64,000 nucleotides of DNA from JAAZMI01 sp964603615 (GCA_964603615.1 CAZRVU010000001.1:1-64000), one strand, 5' to 3'; counted from the first letter of the stretch, positions 24,370-33,765 are shown. Made by a program: numbers and translations. The notes: generated by a model from the letters alone, not told the origin.

Positions 24370-26058
24370 ATGCTCGTTTATTTACGCATGCAAAATTTTG
24401 CGCTGATCGATGATTTGTCCCTGGATTTTTTTCCAGGCATGAACGTTTTAACGGGGGAAACCGGCGCGGGAAAATCCATACTGGTTGGTGCCATTAACCT
24501 CATTTTAGGCGAGAGGGCCTCCAGTGAGCAGGTAAGGACAGGCACAGAGCAGGCTGTGATTGAGGCTGTCTTCAATGTATCACCGGATTATGAACAATTA
24601 AGGGCAATTTTGGAAGATAACGGTTTGCCCTGGGAAGATGATTTAATTATTTTGCGGGAGATAGCGCTCAGCGGGCGAAACATCTGCCGTGTTAATGGAA
24701 AAATCGTTCCTCTTTCCCTTTTAAAAGAACTGGGTAGCACGCTCGTTGACTTTCACGGGCAACATAGCCAACAATCTCTTTTAAAACCAGAAAAGCATTT
24801 GTTTCTTTTGGATGAATTCGGGGATGCAGAGCTCCTTGAAGTTAAACACCATTTGCAAGAGGTTTTCCGCCGCCGGCAAAGTGTAAAACAGAAGCTTAGG
24901 GCCAAGGGTGGAACTTCCGCTGAAAGAGAAAAACAATTGGAGCTGCTTGCTTATCAAAGAGATGAAATTCTCAGTGCTTCTCTTTGCCCGGAGGAAGAAG
25001 ATGAACTAAAACAAAAGCTTTTCAGGCTTGACAACCTTGAAAAATTATCGGCAACGGTCAGCAAAGCCTATCATGAAATCTATGGCGGCGAAAATGCGCT
25101 GCAGGCGGCTATTCTCGATCAGATTAACAATATCGAAAAAGAATTATCCTCCCTGTTGACCATTGATCCCCAATTATCTCCTTTTGTAGATCTTCTTCTG
25201 GAAACTAGCACTAGCTTGACAGAGTTGGGACGCGAACTCTATGATTATTGGGACGGCTTGACCTTTTCATCTGACGAAAAAGAAGAAATTGAACATCGCT
25301 TGGAACTTTACCGGCGATTAAAGGCAAAGTATGGCAAAGATGTGGCCGGGGTTCTTTCTTTTGCGGAAGAATGTGCACAAAAGATTGTTGCAATAGAAAA
25401 TAGCGCTACAGAAATTATAGAATGGGAAAAAGAAGAAAAGGCTCTCTGGCAAGAAATTGAACAACTGTCTGCCTTGTTAACGGCAAAAAGGAAAGAAACT
25501 GCACTGAAGCTAGAACCGTTGGTCGTTGAAGCCCTAAAAGATCTAGGCATGGAAAAGGCGTGTTTTAGTATACAGTTTTTAGAGCGAAAAGCTACGGGTC
25601 TAGAGGGACGCGAAGAATTGGAATTCCTCTTTTCTGCTAATCCCGGGGAACCTCTAAAGCCACTGGCGCGTATTATTTCTGCCGGAGAGATGGCCCGGGT
25701 AATGCTGGCCTTAAAGAGCATTTTAGCAGAGCAGGATCGGGTTCCTTCTATGGTTTTTGACGAAATTGATAGCGGTATCGGTGGCATCACGATTCAAAAA
25801 GTGTCGGAAAAAATGGCCGGGTTAAGTAAAAAGCATCAAGTCGTATGTGTGACTCACAGTCCCCAGATTGCCAGCGCTGCAGATCACCAGTACAATATTT
25901 TTAAGGAAGAAGTTAAAGGGCGTGCTGTTACCTCTGTTGTCTATTTGCAGGGGGAAAAGAGAATGTTGGAGATAGCCCGCCTTTTAAACGGTGGTAATAT
26001 GACTGAAATTACCAGGCAGCATGCCGCGGAACTTTTAAAAAAAGGGAAAAAACTATAA
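24370..26058 (+). CDS. recN: DNA repair protein RecN
   Basis: SMC-like ATPase that acts early in double-strand break repair. The Walker A motif GETGAGKSILVGAINLILGER is near residue 28, two coiled-coil arms flank the middle, and the C-terminal lobe holds ISAGEMARVMLALKSI (ABC signature) and MVFDEIDSGIGGITIQKV (Walker B), then VTHSPQIAS. The length of 562 residues is typical. The start is ATG at 24370 after a G-rich leader. It ends in a terminator that separates it from spoIVB. Confidence 0.97.
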   Translation: MLVYLRMQNFALIDDLSLDFFPGMNVLTGETGAGKSILVGAINLILGERASSEQVRTGTEQAVIEAVFNVSPDYEQLRAILEDNGLPWEDDLIILREIALSGRNICRVNGKIVPLSLLKELGSTLVDFHGQHSQQSLLKPEKHLFLLDEFGDAELLEVKHHLQEVFRRRQSVKQKLRAKGGTSAEREKQLELLAYQRDEILSASLCPEEEDELKQKLFRLDNLEKLSATVSKAYHEIYGGENALQAAILDQINNIEKELSSLLTIDPQLSPFVDLLLETSTSLTELGRELYDYWDGLTFSSDEKEEIEHRLELYRRLKAKYGKDVAGVLSFAEECAQKIVAIENSATEIIEWEKEEKALWQEIEQLSALLTAKRKETALKLEPLVVEALKDLGMEKACFSIQFLERKATGLEGREELEFLFSANPGEPLKPLARIISAGEMARVMLALKSILAEQDRVPSMVFDEIDSGIGGITIQKVSEKMAGLSKKHQVVCVTHSPQIASAADHQYNIFKEEVKGRAVTSVVYLQGEKRMLEIARLLNGGNMTEITRQHAAELLKKGKKL

Positions 26059-26095
26059 CGTTTTAATATTTAACGTCAGGGCATTCAAACTCTTC

Positions 26096-26136
26096 AAATT
26101 CCCCGTATCCCATAAAGTGGGTCAAGGGAATTTTTT
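26096..26136 (+). terminator. Terminator after recN
   Basis: AAATTCCC pairs with GGGAATTT across an interior pair CCCA/TGGG, followed by a T6 run. It closes the long folD-recN gene run before spoIVB. Confidence 0.7.
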
Positions 26137-26250
26137 AATATAATGCCAAATATATCTTGACGCAAGGGCAAGCAAAAAGGGATAAAAAATCTTCTCAGAG
26201 ACAATTTAAAGCTATACCCTAATTCTTAATTGGCTCTGAGGAGGGTTTTA

Positions 26251-27561
26251 ATGTCTTTTTTTAGGAAAAGAAAGTATATCCTAATTTCGCTAGTTTGTAT
26301 TTTCATTTTTTCATTTTTTCTCTCCTTAGCAGTTAAAAGTAATTTAACCGATAACCTGCAGCTATTTGAAGGCCAGGAATATTCTTACCAGCTTAGATTT
26401 CCTTTGCAACTTTATATTAAAGCAGATAAATCCGGTATATTAGACATTAACAGCAACATTGCCCACAGCAATGTATTGAAACATTTGGGGCTAAATAAAG
26501 GTTTTTCTTTGCGTGGTTTAAATAGTGGCATTGTCAATCTCGAGCTCAGCTTGTTTAGGGGCAGGCTTCCTATCCGGCAGCTTACGGTGAGTGTTTTACC
26601 GGAGATACGGTTAAATCCCGGGGGGCATTCGATAGGCATTAAGATCCACGAAAAGGGTGTAATAGTTGTCGGTTACTATTATGTGGAAAATGAAGGCAAT
26701 AGTTTTTCACCGGCAAAGGATGGCGGTATATTGATCGGTGATCTTATCTTAGCGGTTAATGGTATAAATATTCAAGATTTAGACATAGCTGCAGAAAAAA
26801 TTAAAAAAGAAGCAGGAAAAGGCGAGCTCGTCCTACTGGTTAAAAGAAAAGGAGAAAATATTAATATAAAAATAACCCCTTATCAATGTCCATCCAGTGG
26901 CGAACCCCTTATTGGGCTTTATATCCGTGATACTGCGGCCGGGGTGGGTACCTTAACCTTTTATGATGCAGATAAACATTATTATGGGGCGCTAGGCCAT
27001 ATTATTACGGATAGCGATACGCAGGCTATCTTAGACATTGACGATGGGTTGATTGTAAGAGCAGATATTGTAAATATAAAAATGGCTCAAAGGGGTCAGC
27101 CGGGAGAGAAAGCCGGGGTTTTCCGGGAAGAAAAGGATATTTTAGGCGATATTGCTAAAAACACGCATTTTGGTATTTATGGTAAATTAAAAAACATAGA
27201 GGAATGTGCAACTCCTTATCCGGAACCAATTCCGCTAGGGCTTTCTTTTGAAATTAAACCCGGCCCGGCAGAGATGCTCACCGTCGTGGATGGTAATAAA
27301 ATAAATAGTTTTCAATTAGAAATCGAAAAAGTGCTGACCCAAAGCAGGCCTGTAGATAAAGGGATCGTGATCAGGGTTGTTGATGAAAACTTATTATCTA
27401 AAACGGGCGGCATCGTGCAGGGTATGAGCGGTAGTCCTATTATTCAAAACGGAAAACTGGTGGGGGCGGTAACCCATGTTTTTATTAATGATCCAGCCAG
27501 GGGATACGGGATCTTTGCTGAATGGATGGTCAAAGAAATGGTACTTTTGCCAGTTTCATAA
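26251..27561 (+). CDS. spoIVB: SpoIVB serine peptidase
   Basis: Forespore-secreted PDZ peptidase that triggers the sigma-K checkpoint by cleaving SpoIVFA. An N-terminal membrane segment (about residues 8-28), a PDZ domain around residues 125-200 (GILIGDLILAVNGINIQDLD) and an SA-type peptidase domain are present. Catalytic His is in YYGALGHIITD and Ser in QGMSGSPIIQNGKLVGAVTHV, near residue 392. ATG at 26251 has GAGGAGGG 5 bases upstream. It is followed by spo0A, the usual order in spore formers. Confidence 0.96.
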   Translation: MSFFRKRKYILISLVCIFIFSFFLSLAVKSNLTDNLQLFEGQEYSYQLRFPLQLYIKADKSGILDINSNIAHSNVLKHLGLNKGFSLRGLNSGIVNLELSLFRGRLPIRQLTVSVLPEIRLNPGGHSIGIKIHEKGVIVVGYYYVENEGNSFSPAKDGGILIGDLILAVNGINIQDLDIAAEKIKKEAGKGELVLLVKRKGENINIKITPYQCPSSGEPLIGLYIRDTAAGVGTLTFYDADKHYYGALGHIITDSDTQAILDIDDGLIVRADIVNIKMAQRGQPGEKAGVFREEKDILGDIAKNTHFGIYGKLKNIEECATPYPEPIPLGLSFEIKPGPAEMLTVVDGNKINSFQLEIEKVLTQSRPVDKGIVIRVVDENLLSKTGGIVQGMSGSPIIQNGKLVGAVTHVFINDPARGYGIFAEWMVKEMVLLPVS

Positions 27562-27609
27562 AAAGTTTTGTTATGTTTTATGAAATATTCTAAAATATTC
27601 CTCCTTTAA

Positions 27610-27638
27610 GCAGGAATGACCTTCCATTTGTCGAATAA
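27610..27638 (+). promoter_or_regulatory. Sigma-H promoter with overlapping Spo0A box, upstream of spo0A
   Basis: GCAGGAATG (27610-27618), an 11-base spacer and GTCGAATAA (27630-27638) fit the sigma-H pattern RnAGGAwWW-N11-12-RnnGAATww almost perfectly. TTTGTCGAA (27627-27635), a canonical 0A box core, overlaps the -10 element. A 10-bp AT-rich inverted repeat (27637-27659) covers the expected start site. This predicts Spo0A autoregulation as in Bacillus. Confidence 0.8.
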
Positions 27639-27689
27639 TATATTGAAAGTCAATATATTAAAAATAATCTTAAAGGGGGCACTTTAAGT

Positions 27690-28484
27690 ATGCTAAAAGT
27701 ATTGATTGCCGATGATAACAGGGAATTCAATGAGCTATTAACGGAATATATAAACAAAGAACCGGATATCGAGGTGGTTGGCAACGCCTACAATGGCAAG
27801 GAGGTTTTGGCGTTATTGCGGGAAAAACGTCCCGATATTGTTCTGTTAGATATTATCATGCCACACTTGGATGGTATCGGAGTGTTGGAGGAATTGGAAA
27901 AGATGGATTTATCCCCCAAGCCCAAGGTGATTATGCTGACGGCTTTTGGCCATGAAAACATTACACAAAGGGCGGTAGAGCTGGGGGCAGCATATTATAT
28001 TTTGAAGCCTTTTAATCTTGAAGTTCTGGCGGAAAGGGTTCGCCAACTCGGTGATAACCAGCTTAGTATCCAAGAAGCCCCTGTCAATACGCCATCTGTA
28101 CTTAAGAAAGAAAAGGATAATTACATAGATGAAATTACGCAAATCATTCATGAAATAGGTGTTCCTGCTCATATTAAGGGCTATCTCTACCTACGTGATG
28201 CCATCTCCATGGTTGTGGAAGAGATCGAGTTGCTTGGTTCGGTGACTAAAATTCTTTATCCCCGTATCGCCCAAAAATTTGAAACTACGCCTAGTAGGGT
28301 GGAGCGTGCTATTCGCCATGCTATTGAGGTGGCCTGGTCAAGAAATAGTCTGGATACAATTAAGAAATTTTTTGGTTATACTATCAATACAGAAAAAGGT
28401 AAACCAACTAATTCAGAATTTATTGCGCTTGTTGCGGACCGGATTCGTTTGAAAAACAGGAAATATGAATATAAAGTGCTTTAG
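27690..28484 (+). CDS. spo0A: Sporulation master regulator Spo0A
   Basis: Response regulator that, when phosphorylated, commits the cell to sporulation. The receiver domain (residues 1-120) has the acidic pair DD near residues 9-10, phospho-acceptor Asp in VLLDIIMPHLDG near residue 55, and the Lys in ILKPFN. The C-terminal DNA-binding domain contains the invariant recognition segment TPSRVERAIRHAIEVAWSRN. The start is ATG with AAAGGGGG upstream. The promoter at 27610 and the terminator at 28572 make it a single-gene unit. Confidence 0.98.
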   Translation: MLKVLIADDNREFNELLTEYINKEPDIEVVGNAYNGKEVLALLREKRPDIVLLDIIMPHLDGIGVLEELEKMDLSPKPKVIMLTAFGHENITQRAVELGAAYYILKPFNLEVLAERVRQLGDNQLSIQEAPVNTPSVLKKEKDNYIDEITQIIHEIGVPAHIKGYLYLRDAISMVVEEIELLGSVTKILYPRIAQKFETTPSRVERAIRHAIEVAWSRNSLDTIKKFFGYTINTEKGKPTNSEFIALVADRIRLKNRKYEYKVL

Positions 28485-28571
28485 GATAGGTGGAGGAGGT
28501 TAAGGTAAATTTAAACTGCTACTGGCGCTAACTAGTGTTTTTATCGAAATTATTTAGGTTTGATATCAAAA

Positions 28572-28605
28572 GAGGATACATGCATAATGCATGTTCCTTT
28601 TTTTT
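28572..28605 (+). terminator. Terminator after spo0A
   Basis: AGGA-T-ACATGCA pairs with TGCATGT-T-CC around a TAA loop, followed by eight T residues. It ends the spo0A transcript 88 bases after the stop codon. Confidence 0.8.
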
Positions 28606-28650
28606 ATCATAAAGTTGTTCATAATGATCCATACTAAAAATGCAAGAGGA

Positions 28651-29829
28651 ATGAAAAATAATGTGGTAGGCCCAAAAGTGTGTTTTTATAAAGAAAGCGG
28701 GGCTTTTGAAACGAAACGAACGATGCAGGGTGTGCTTAAAAAGGATCGTAAGACAAAAATGCTTTGCAAAAGGTTGCAACCAGGAGATATTGCCCTCATT
28801 GCCCATCGCGATCTCGATGCTTTGGCCGCCCAGGAGCTTGTTGAAAAAGAAATTAAAGCGGTAATAAATGCCCATGATATTTTTTCCGGGGAGTACCCTG
28901 CGCAAGGGGCAAAATATTTGTTAAACAAAGGGATCTTTGTTTTAGACAATGTTGGAGAGAATATCTTTTCACGTGTAACGGAAGGAGAAACAATAGTTAT
29001 TAACGGGGATTCTGTTTATTATCGCAGGCAAAAATTGGGGCAGGGCAGGATCCTCCAGAAAGAAATACTACAACAAAAATCGGCCTTAGCTGAAAAAAAT
29101 CTTAACCGACAATTAAACTTATTTGTCCAAAATACTTTGGACTATCTGCATCAAGAAAAAAATATAATTTTAGACGATTTTTTCATGCCTGAATTAAAAA
29201 CAAAATTGGCGGGAAGGCATGTCCTCATTGTAATTCGAGGTAAAAATTATAAAAAAGATTTACAAATGATCCGTTCATATATCAAGGATGTTAAGCCAGT
29301 GCTGATTGGAGTCGATGGCGGGGGTGACGCCCTTTGTGCTCTGGGCCTGAGACCCCACCTCATTATTGGTGATATGGATAGCGTGGAAGATGCTACTTTA
29401 AAAAAGGCCGGTGAGATAGTGGTTCATGCCTACCCTAACGGGTTGGCCCCGGGAATGGCACGCATTTCCCGGTTGGGGTTAAAGGCTAAAGTAATAGCCA
29501 TGACCGGCACAAGCGAGGATTTGGCTTTGATGCTGGCTTATGAAAAAAAGGCCGAATTAATTGTAGCCGTTGGTTCGCATTCTCATATGCTCGATTTTTT
29601 GGAAAAAGGTCGTAAAGGAATGGCCTCTACTTTCCTGGTGCGGCTAAAGGTCGGGCCTAAACTTGTCGACGCCCGCGGTCTAGCCCATTTATATCAAGGG
29701 GGTGCCAAGTGGCAATATCTATCAGCTTTACTGGTTGCTGCTCTTTTTCCGATTGTTCTTCTGGCCGCCTTTTCACCTTTGGTGCGTCATTTTTTTTATC
29801 TCCTGGGCTGGAAGTTCGGCTTGCATTAA
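28651..29829 (+). CDS. SteA-like protein (thiamin-pyrophosphokinase-like fold, C-terminal membrane helix)
   Basis: About 392 residues. The segment KRLQPGDIALIAHRDLDALAAQELVEKEIKAVINA opens the conserved part. A TPK-like core follows, with VLIGVDGGGDALCALGLRPHLIIGDMDSV near residue 225. One hydrophobic helix lies close to the C-terminus (about residues 355-375). The family is named after Corynebacterium SteA, which acts with SteB in cell separation. ATG at 28651 has AGAGGA almost touching it; GTG 28663 is an alternative start. The next gene is a SteB/MctB-like protein, so this pair is conserved. Its role in spore formers is not established. Confidence 0.83.
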   Translation: MKNNVVGPKVCFYKESGAFETKRTMQGVLKKDRKTKMLCKRLQPGDIALIAHRDLDALAAQELVEKEIKAVINAHDIFSGEYPAQGAKYLLNKGIFVLDNVGENIFSRVTEGETIVINGDSVYYRRQKLGQGRILQKEILQQKSALAEKNLNRQLNLFVQNTLDYLHQEKNIILDDFFMPELKTKLAGRHVLIVIRGKNYKKDLQMIRSYIKDVKPVLIGVDGGGDALCALGLRPHLIIGDMDSVEDATLKKAGEIVVHAYPNGLAPGMARISRLGLKAKVIAMTGTSEDLALMLAYEKKAELIVAVGSHSHMLDFLEKGRKGMASTFLVRLKVGPKLVDARGLAHLYQGGAKWQYLSALLVAALFPIVLLAAFSPLVRHFFYLLGWKFGLH

Positions 29830-29852
29830 TAATATAAAAGGTTGTGACTGTT

Positions 29853-30683
29853 ATGGACCAACAACAAAGCTACATTATTTCTTTAATTGCCGTGTTCCTT
29901 GCCCTGGGCATCGGTATTTTAATTGGCGCGGCTATGGGTGAAAATACTCTCGTCACTAATCAAATAGCTGTAATTGAAGAGCTAAATAAAGAAATACGAC
30001 GCCACAAGGAAGAAATGAAGGCCCAATTTCTTTCTGCTGTTCAGTTTAAAGAGGAGCTCCTGGCCTGGGATGCTTTGGAAAAAGAATACCTTAATCCCTT
30101 GCTGGTAAAGGATAAATTAAAAAATGTAACAATTAAAATAATTGTGCAGGGAGATCTTCCGACGGATCTAGTGGATTTTTTGGAATTAAGCGGGTGCAGT
30201 TACCAAGCATTTGTTTTTACAGGGATGGAGGCCTGGCCAGAGCATTTGGGGGGGGGAGATGAAGATGTAGATGTGTCTTTGTTGGAAGCGGGCCCTTCCT
30301 TACTAGTCGCCGATGCCTTAGAACAAGTTTTGTTAGGGGAAGATGATTCTTTTGTGCAAGATATTATAAATAATTTAGTGGCAATGAATTTGCTGTGGAT
30401 CCAAAAAAAACATGCTGTTAGTTCTTTATCCTCCCCTGTAGGCAACAAAGAAAATAATGAAAGGGAGTTTTTTTTGGCTTGCGGGCAGTTAGATCCGCTT
30501 TATGTTAGGCTTCTTCATAAAGTTGCCCAGAAAGGCAAAGCTGTTCTTAGGGTTGATGTTCAAGAAAAGCAAGATGGTATTACTGCAGAGCCGGAGCCCC
30601 CGGAATCTGTCGTTTGGGAGAAGTTCACCTTATCTAGCTTTTACGATAAATATAAACTTCTGGACTTTTTACAGGCTGCCTAA
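29853..30683 (+). CDS. SteB/MctB-like protein (annotated as copper transporter family)
   Basis: About 277 residues. One N-terminal membrane helix (about residues 8-30, ending LGIGILIGAAMGENTL) is followed by a coiled-coil stretch (NQIAVIEELNKEIRRHKEEM) and an extracytoplasmic domain. The pattern matches the MctB/DUF3186 family, which includes Corynebacterium SteB. It follows the SteA-like gene by 23 bases. ATG at 29853 is used; GTG 29844 is possible. The copper-transport label is inherited from a mycobacterial homologue; I see no clear metal motif here. Confidence 0.78.
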   Translation: MDQQQSYIISLIAVFLALGIGILIGAAMGENTLVTNQIAVIEELNKEIRRHKEEMKAQFLSAVQFKEELLAWDALEKEYLNPLLVKDKLKNVTIKIIVQGDLPTDLVDFLELSGCSYQAFVFTGMEAWPEHLGGGDEDVDVSLLEAGPSLLVADALEQVLLGEDDSFVQDIINNLVAMNLLWIQKKHAVSSLSSPVGNKENNEREFFLACGQLDPLYVRLLHKVAQKGKAVLRVDVQEKQDGITAEPEPPESVVWEKFTLSSFYDKYKLLDFLQAA

Positions 30684-30931
30684 CCGGCCTGACCGCAACC
30701 AAAAAGTTGGATTTGAGTATGATTTTCACGAGAGCCCGTGTAGCCTAAAAAGATATTAAACAATATGCGAAGCAGCGTGCTGTCCTTAAAACAAAAGGTG
30801 TTCGGCTTACGACAAGGAATGTTTTCGTTCTCCCGGGGGAGCTGCAAAAAAAGGCGGCAGGGTGCATAGCGGGAGAAATACGGCTGGTAAACAAGAAAGA
30901 CAAATATATTGTACAAGGGAGTATATCTGGG

Positions 30932-31732
30932 ATGCCTTACGGATTCAGATCGGATTACAGCAGATTGGCTATGCTAAAAAAAGACGCGGGTGTCAAGCCC
31001 TATGCCTGGCTTAAGCCAGACTTTAGCATAATGGCTGCAGATAGGGAGGTGCGGGTATCGGCGATCATACCTGCCTATAATGAAGAAGGTTTGGTGTGGA
31101 AAACGGTGCTGGCCCTGCGGGAATTGGCAGAGGTGGATGAAATTATTGTGATCGATGATGGTTCGACGGATGAAACATCTCTGGAGGCCCGGGAAGCGGG
31201 AGCGTTAGTATATCGCTTCGACCAAAACAAAGGGAAAAGCCGGGCTTTGCGGGAAGGAGTTCGCATAGCCCGGGGAGAAATACTGGTTTTTGTAGACGCC
31301 GATCTGGGGGAGACGGCATCTGAGTTCTGGCGGTTAATAGCTCCCGTATTAGCTGATGAAGTGGATATGGCCATTGGCTATTTTCGGGCCTCGCGGCAGG
31401 CGGGGCTGGGTTTGGTAAAAACGCTTGCTTATTGGGGGATCCGTTACCACACGGGGCAAAGCATGGTTGCCCCCCTTTCCGGGCAGCGTGTACTTAAACG
31501 TTGTTTATGGGAGGCCCTCCTTTTTGATGCTGAGGGTTTTGCCGCAGAGGTTGCGCTGACAATTGAAAGTATAAACAAAGGATTCCGGATAAAAGAGATC
31601 CCGGTGCAGATGAAACATCGCTACTGGGGAAATAATTACCGTGGTTTCTTACACCGGGGTACACAGTTTTATGCAGTCCTAAAGCATCTTTTAGCTATTT
31701 GTAGTCAAGTCAAAAACCGTCCCCAAACTTGA
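30932..31732 (+). CDS. Family 2 glycosyltransferase
   Basis: GT-A fold: VSAIIPAYNEEGLVWKTV near residue 42, nucleotide-sugar motif VIDDGSTDET near residue 73, and VFVDADLGET (DxD-type) near residue 118. A C-terminal IKEIPVQMKHRYWGNNYRGFLHRG follows. There are no membrane helices, so it acts at the inner face of the membrane or in the cytosol. The same frame stays open for about 61 codons upstream of ATG 30932 without any canonical start, so the N-terminus is doubtful. It lies between the SteAB-like pair and a WecA/MraY-like gene, suggesting a shared envelope polysaccharide or teichoic-acid-like task. Confidence 0.85.
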   Translation: MPYGFRSDYSRLAMLKKDAGVKPYAWLKPDFSIMAADREVRVSAIIPAYNEEGLVWKTVLALRELAEVDEIIVIDDGSTDETSLEAREAGALVYRFDQNKGKSRALREGVRIARGEILVFVDADLGETASEFWRLIAPVLADEVDMAIGYFRASRQAGLGLVKTLAYWGIRYHTGQSMVAPLSGQRVLKRCLWEALLFDAEGFAAEVALTIESINKGFRIKEIPVQMKHRYWGNNYRGFLHRGTQFYAVLKHLLAICSQVKNRPQT

Positions 31733-31752
31733 ATTTGAAAGGGTTATTTTAA

Positions 31753-32583
31753 ATGCAAGTAAGCCAAATTATAAGGTGTGCTGCATTTTGTTTACCGGTT
31801 TGTACCGTTTATTTATTGGCTCCTTATCATTTTCGTCTGCAGAAATATAAAAAAATGACTGTGATGAATTTTCAAGGTATAAAGGTTGTTACAGCAGGCG
31901 GCCTGCTTCTTTTTGTTGCTTTAATGGCCTTACACTTTTTTAATTATTTATTCCTGCAGGAAGGCTTTCTAGTAGCCTGGCCGCTGCTTTTATATTGGGG
32001 GGGCCTTACTTTTTTGGGTGTAATCGATGATCTGCAGGGTGAAAAAAATTGTAAAGGTTTTCGTGGACACCTCCTTTGGTGTTGGCAGGGAAAAGGTATT
32101 TCCACCGGATTTTATAAGGCAGCCGGCGGTCTGATATGCGGTGTTTTAGTTTCTGCCTGGCTTGGAGTGGGAACATGGCCGGAGTGGTTTTGCAAGGGAG
32201 CTTTTCTAGCTCTTTTTTCCAACTTTTTTAATCTTTTGGATACGCGTCCAGCCCGTGCAATAAAACTTTTTTTCTTCTTATCTTTGGCCTTTATGTTGGT
32301 TTACCGGGATTATATTTTGCCGTTATTCTCTTTTTGGGGTGCTCTTTATATTTATCTATTCTGGGAATTAGAACAGAAAATTATGCTAGGTGATGCCGGG
32401 GCCTATCTTTTGGGGGGATTTTTAGGTTTTTATCTTATTCTTTGCTTATCCCTGAAAGGGTTGTTAATTATAATGGCAGCACTGCTTATTTTACATTATT
32501 TAGGTGAAAAATTTTCGTGGAGTGAATTATTAGAAAATAAAAAGTCGCTTTTGTTCGGGCATTTTCCAGGAAGGAGAAATTAA
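31753..32583 (+). CDS. MraY/WecA-like glycosyl-phosphate transferase homologue
   Basis: About 276 residues with around eight hydrophobic segments. Several motifs of polyprenyl-phosphate GlcNAc-1-P transferases can be traced: FQGIKVVTAGGL, GVIDDLQGE with paired Asp, STGFYKAAGGL, LFSNFFNLLDTRPARAIK with the conserved Asn and Asp, and MLGDAGAYLLGGFLGF. It is shorter than MraY and lacks the usual C-terminal His motif, so it is a divergent member. The neighbouring GT2 gene fits a lipid-linked sugar role. The substrate cannot be told from the sequence. Confidence 0.75.
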   Translation: MQVSQIIRCAAFCLPVCTVYLLAPYHFRLQKYKKMTVMNFQGIKVVTAGGLLLFVALMALHFFNYLFLQEGFLVAWPLLLYWGGLTFLGVIDDLQGEKNCKGFRGHLLWCWQGKGISTGFYKAAGGLICGVLVSAWLGVGTWPEWFCKGAFLALFSNFFNLLDTRPARAIKLFFFLSLAFMLVYRDYILPLFSFWGALYIYLFWELEQKIMLGDAGAYLLGGFLGFYLILCLSLKGLLIIMAALLILHYLGEKFSWSELLENKKSLLFGHFPGRRN

Positions 32584-32585
32584 AA

Positions 32586-33695
32586 GTGCTTAGTACCGCT
32601 AACGGGGTTGTGGAAAAAATTATCTGGGCCAGGCCAGGTTTGCAATGTTTAGAAGTTAAGCTCAACGGGGAAATAGAAAGGGCCCTAAATTATACGAGCC
32701 TTACCGCTACAGCTTTACCAGGGCACCGGGTGGTGTTGAACACAACGGCAGTAAGGTTGGGCTTAGGGAGCGGCGGATATCACTTTGTTGCAGCCAATCA
32801 TGATGTTTCCTGTCTATCTTTTGTCCCCCGGGGGCATATTATCAAATTGCGCTATACGCCTTTGCAGCTCAAAGTTGAAACTTTTGAGGAAACTATAAGC
32901 CGTGGTAGTCCCGCTAATTTATCCTGGAGAAAATACCGGGGGCTGAAAAATGTTCCGGTGGTCATCGGTGAACTGCACAGTATGGTTGCCCCTTTCGTTT
33001 TAACTCTTAAAAAAATAAATCCATCCAGAAAAATAGTTTACATCATGACTGACAGCGCTGCTTTACCTCTTTCTTTTAGTAATGTGGTAGATCGCCTTAG
33101 GAGTGAACGATTGTTGGAGGGAACGGTGACCTGCGGCCATGCCTTTGGCGGAGATTTGGAAACGGTTAATATTTATACGGCTTTAATTGCAGCCAGGGAA
33201 GCTTTTAATGCTGATGTTATCCTGCTTGTTCCGGGGCCCGGCGTTGTTGGGACCTCTACACGCTATGGTTATAGCGGTATCGAACAAGGGGAACACGTTG
33301 ACCGGGTACATAAGTTTCAAGGGCTGCCGGTAGTAATCCCCCGTATCAGTTTTGCTGAAAAAAGAAGACGCCATTATGGTTTGAGCCATCACACGCGGAC
33401 GGCCCTGGGTGAAATTGCTAACAATAATGTGTATTTGCCATTGCCGCGGCTTTCCAAGGAAAAGATGCTTTTTCTTTACCGGCAGTTGAAGATTTCCGGT
33501 TTGCCCTTCAAGCATAAAATAGTCATAATCAGTCAATTTCCTAAACTTGACCGGTTGTTGGAAAATGATTACAATTTGGAATCGATGGGACGTGGCCTTG
33601 CTGATGATCCGGCTTTTTTTGCGTCTGTTGCTGCCACGGCTTCTTTTACAGAAAAAATACTAGGCAAAATAGAGGCGGGTGAGTATGTAACTTAA
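32586..33695 (+). CDS. DUF3866 family protein
   Basis: A 369-residue soluble protein resembling DUF3866: N-terminal beta-rich segment (GVVEKIIWARPGLQCLEVKLNGE), then PVVIGELHSMVAPFVLTLKKINP and VTCGHAFGGDLETVNIYTAL, and ILLVPGPGVVGTSTRYGYSGIEQGEH. The Gly-rich PGPGVVGT and conserved His residues suggest a binding site, but no activity is known to me. The start is GTG with AAGGAG upstream, 2 bases after the previous stop, so it is translated with the sugar-transferase genes. It precedes spoIIM. Confidence 0.8.
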   Translation: MLSTANGVVEKIIWARPGLQCLEVKLNGEIERALNYTSLTATALPGHRVVLNTTAVRLGLGSGGYHFVAANHDVSCLSFVPRGHIIKLRYTPLQLKVETFEETISRGSPANLSWRKYRGLKNVPVVIGELHSMVAPFVLTLKKINPSRKIVYIMTDSAALPLSFSNVVDRLRSERLLEGTVTCGHAFGGDLETVNIYTALIAAREAFNADVILLVPGPGVVGTSTRYGYSGIEQGEHVDRVHKFQGLPVVIPRISFAEKRRRHYGLSHHTRTALGEIANNNVYLPLPRLSKEKMLFLYRQLKISGLPFKHKIVIISQFPKLDRLLENDYNLESMGRGLADDPAFFASVAATASFTEKILGKIEAGEYVT

Positions 33696-33699
33696 AAAC

Positions 33700-33727
33700 A
33701 TATTCCCTGACCCGGGATCATATTAAT
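33700..33727 (+). promoter_or_regulatory. Candidate sigma-E promoter of spoIIM
   Basis: ATA (33700-33702), 16 bases, CATATTAAT (33719-33727), a partial match to ATA-N16-CATACAnT. spoIIM belongs to the sigma-E regulon in Bacillus. The element lies 39 bases before the ATG. A CCCGGG pair (33711 and 33752) flanks the -10. Confidence 0.4.
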
Positions 33728-33765
33728 TTAACAACAAAAGGACAACCCGGGAAAGCAGGGGTAGT

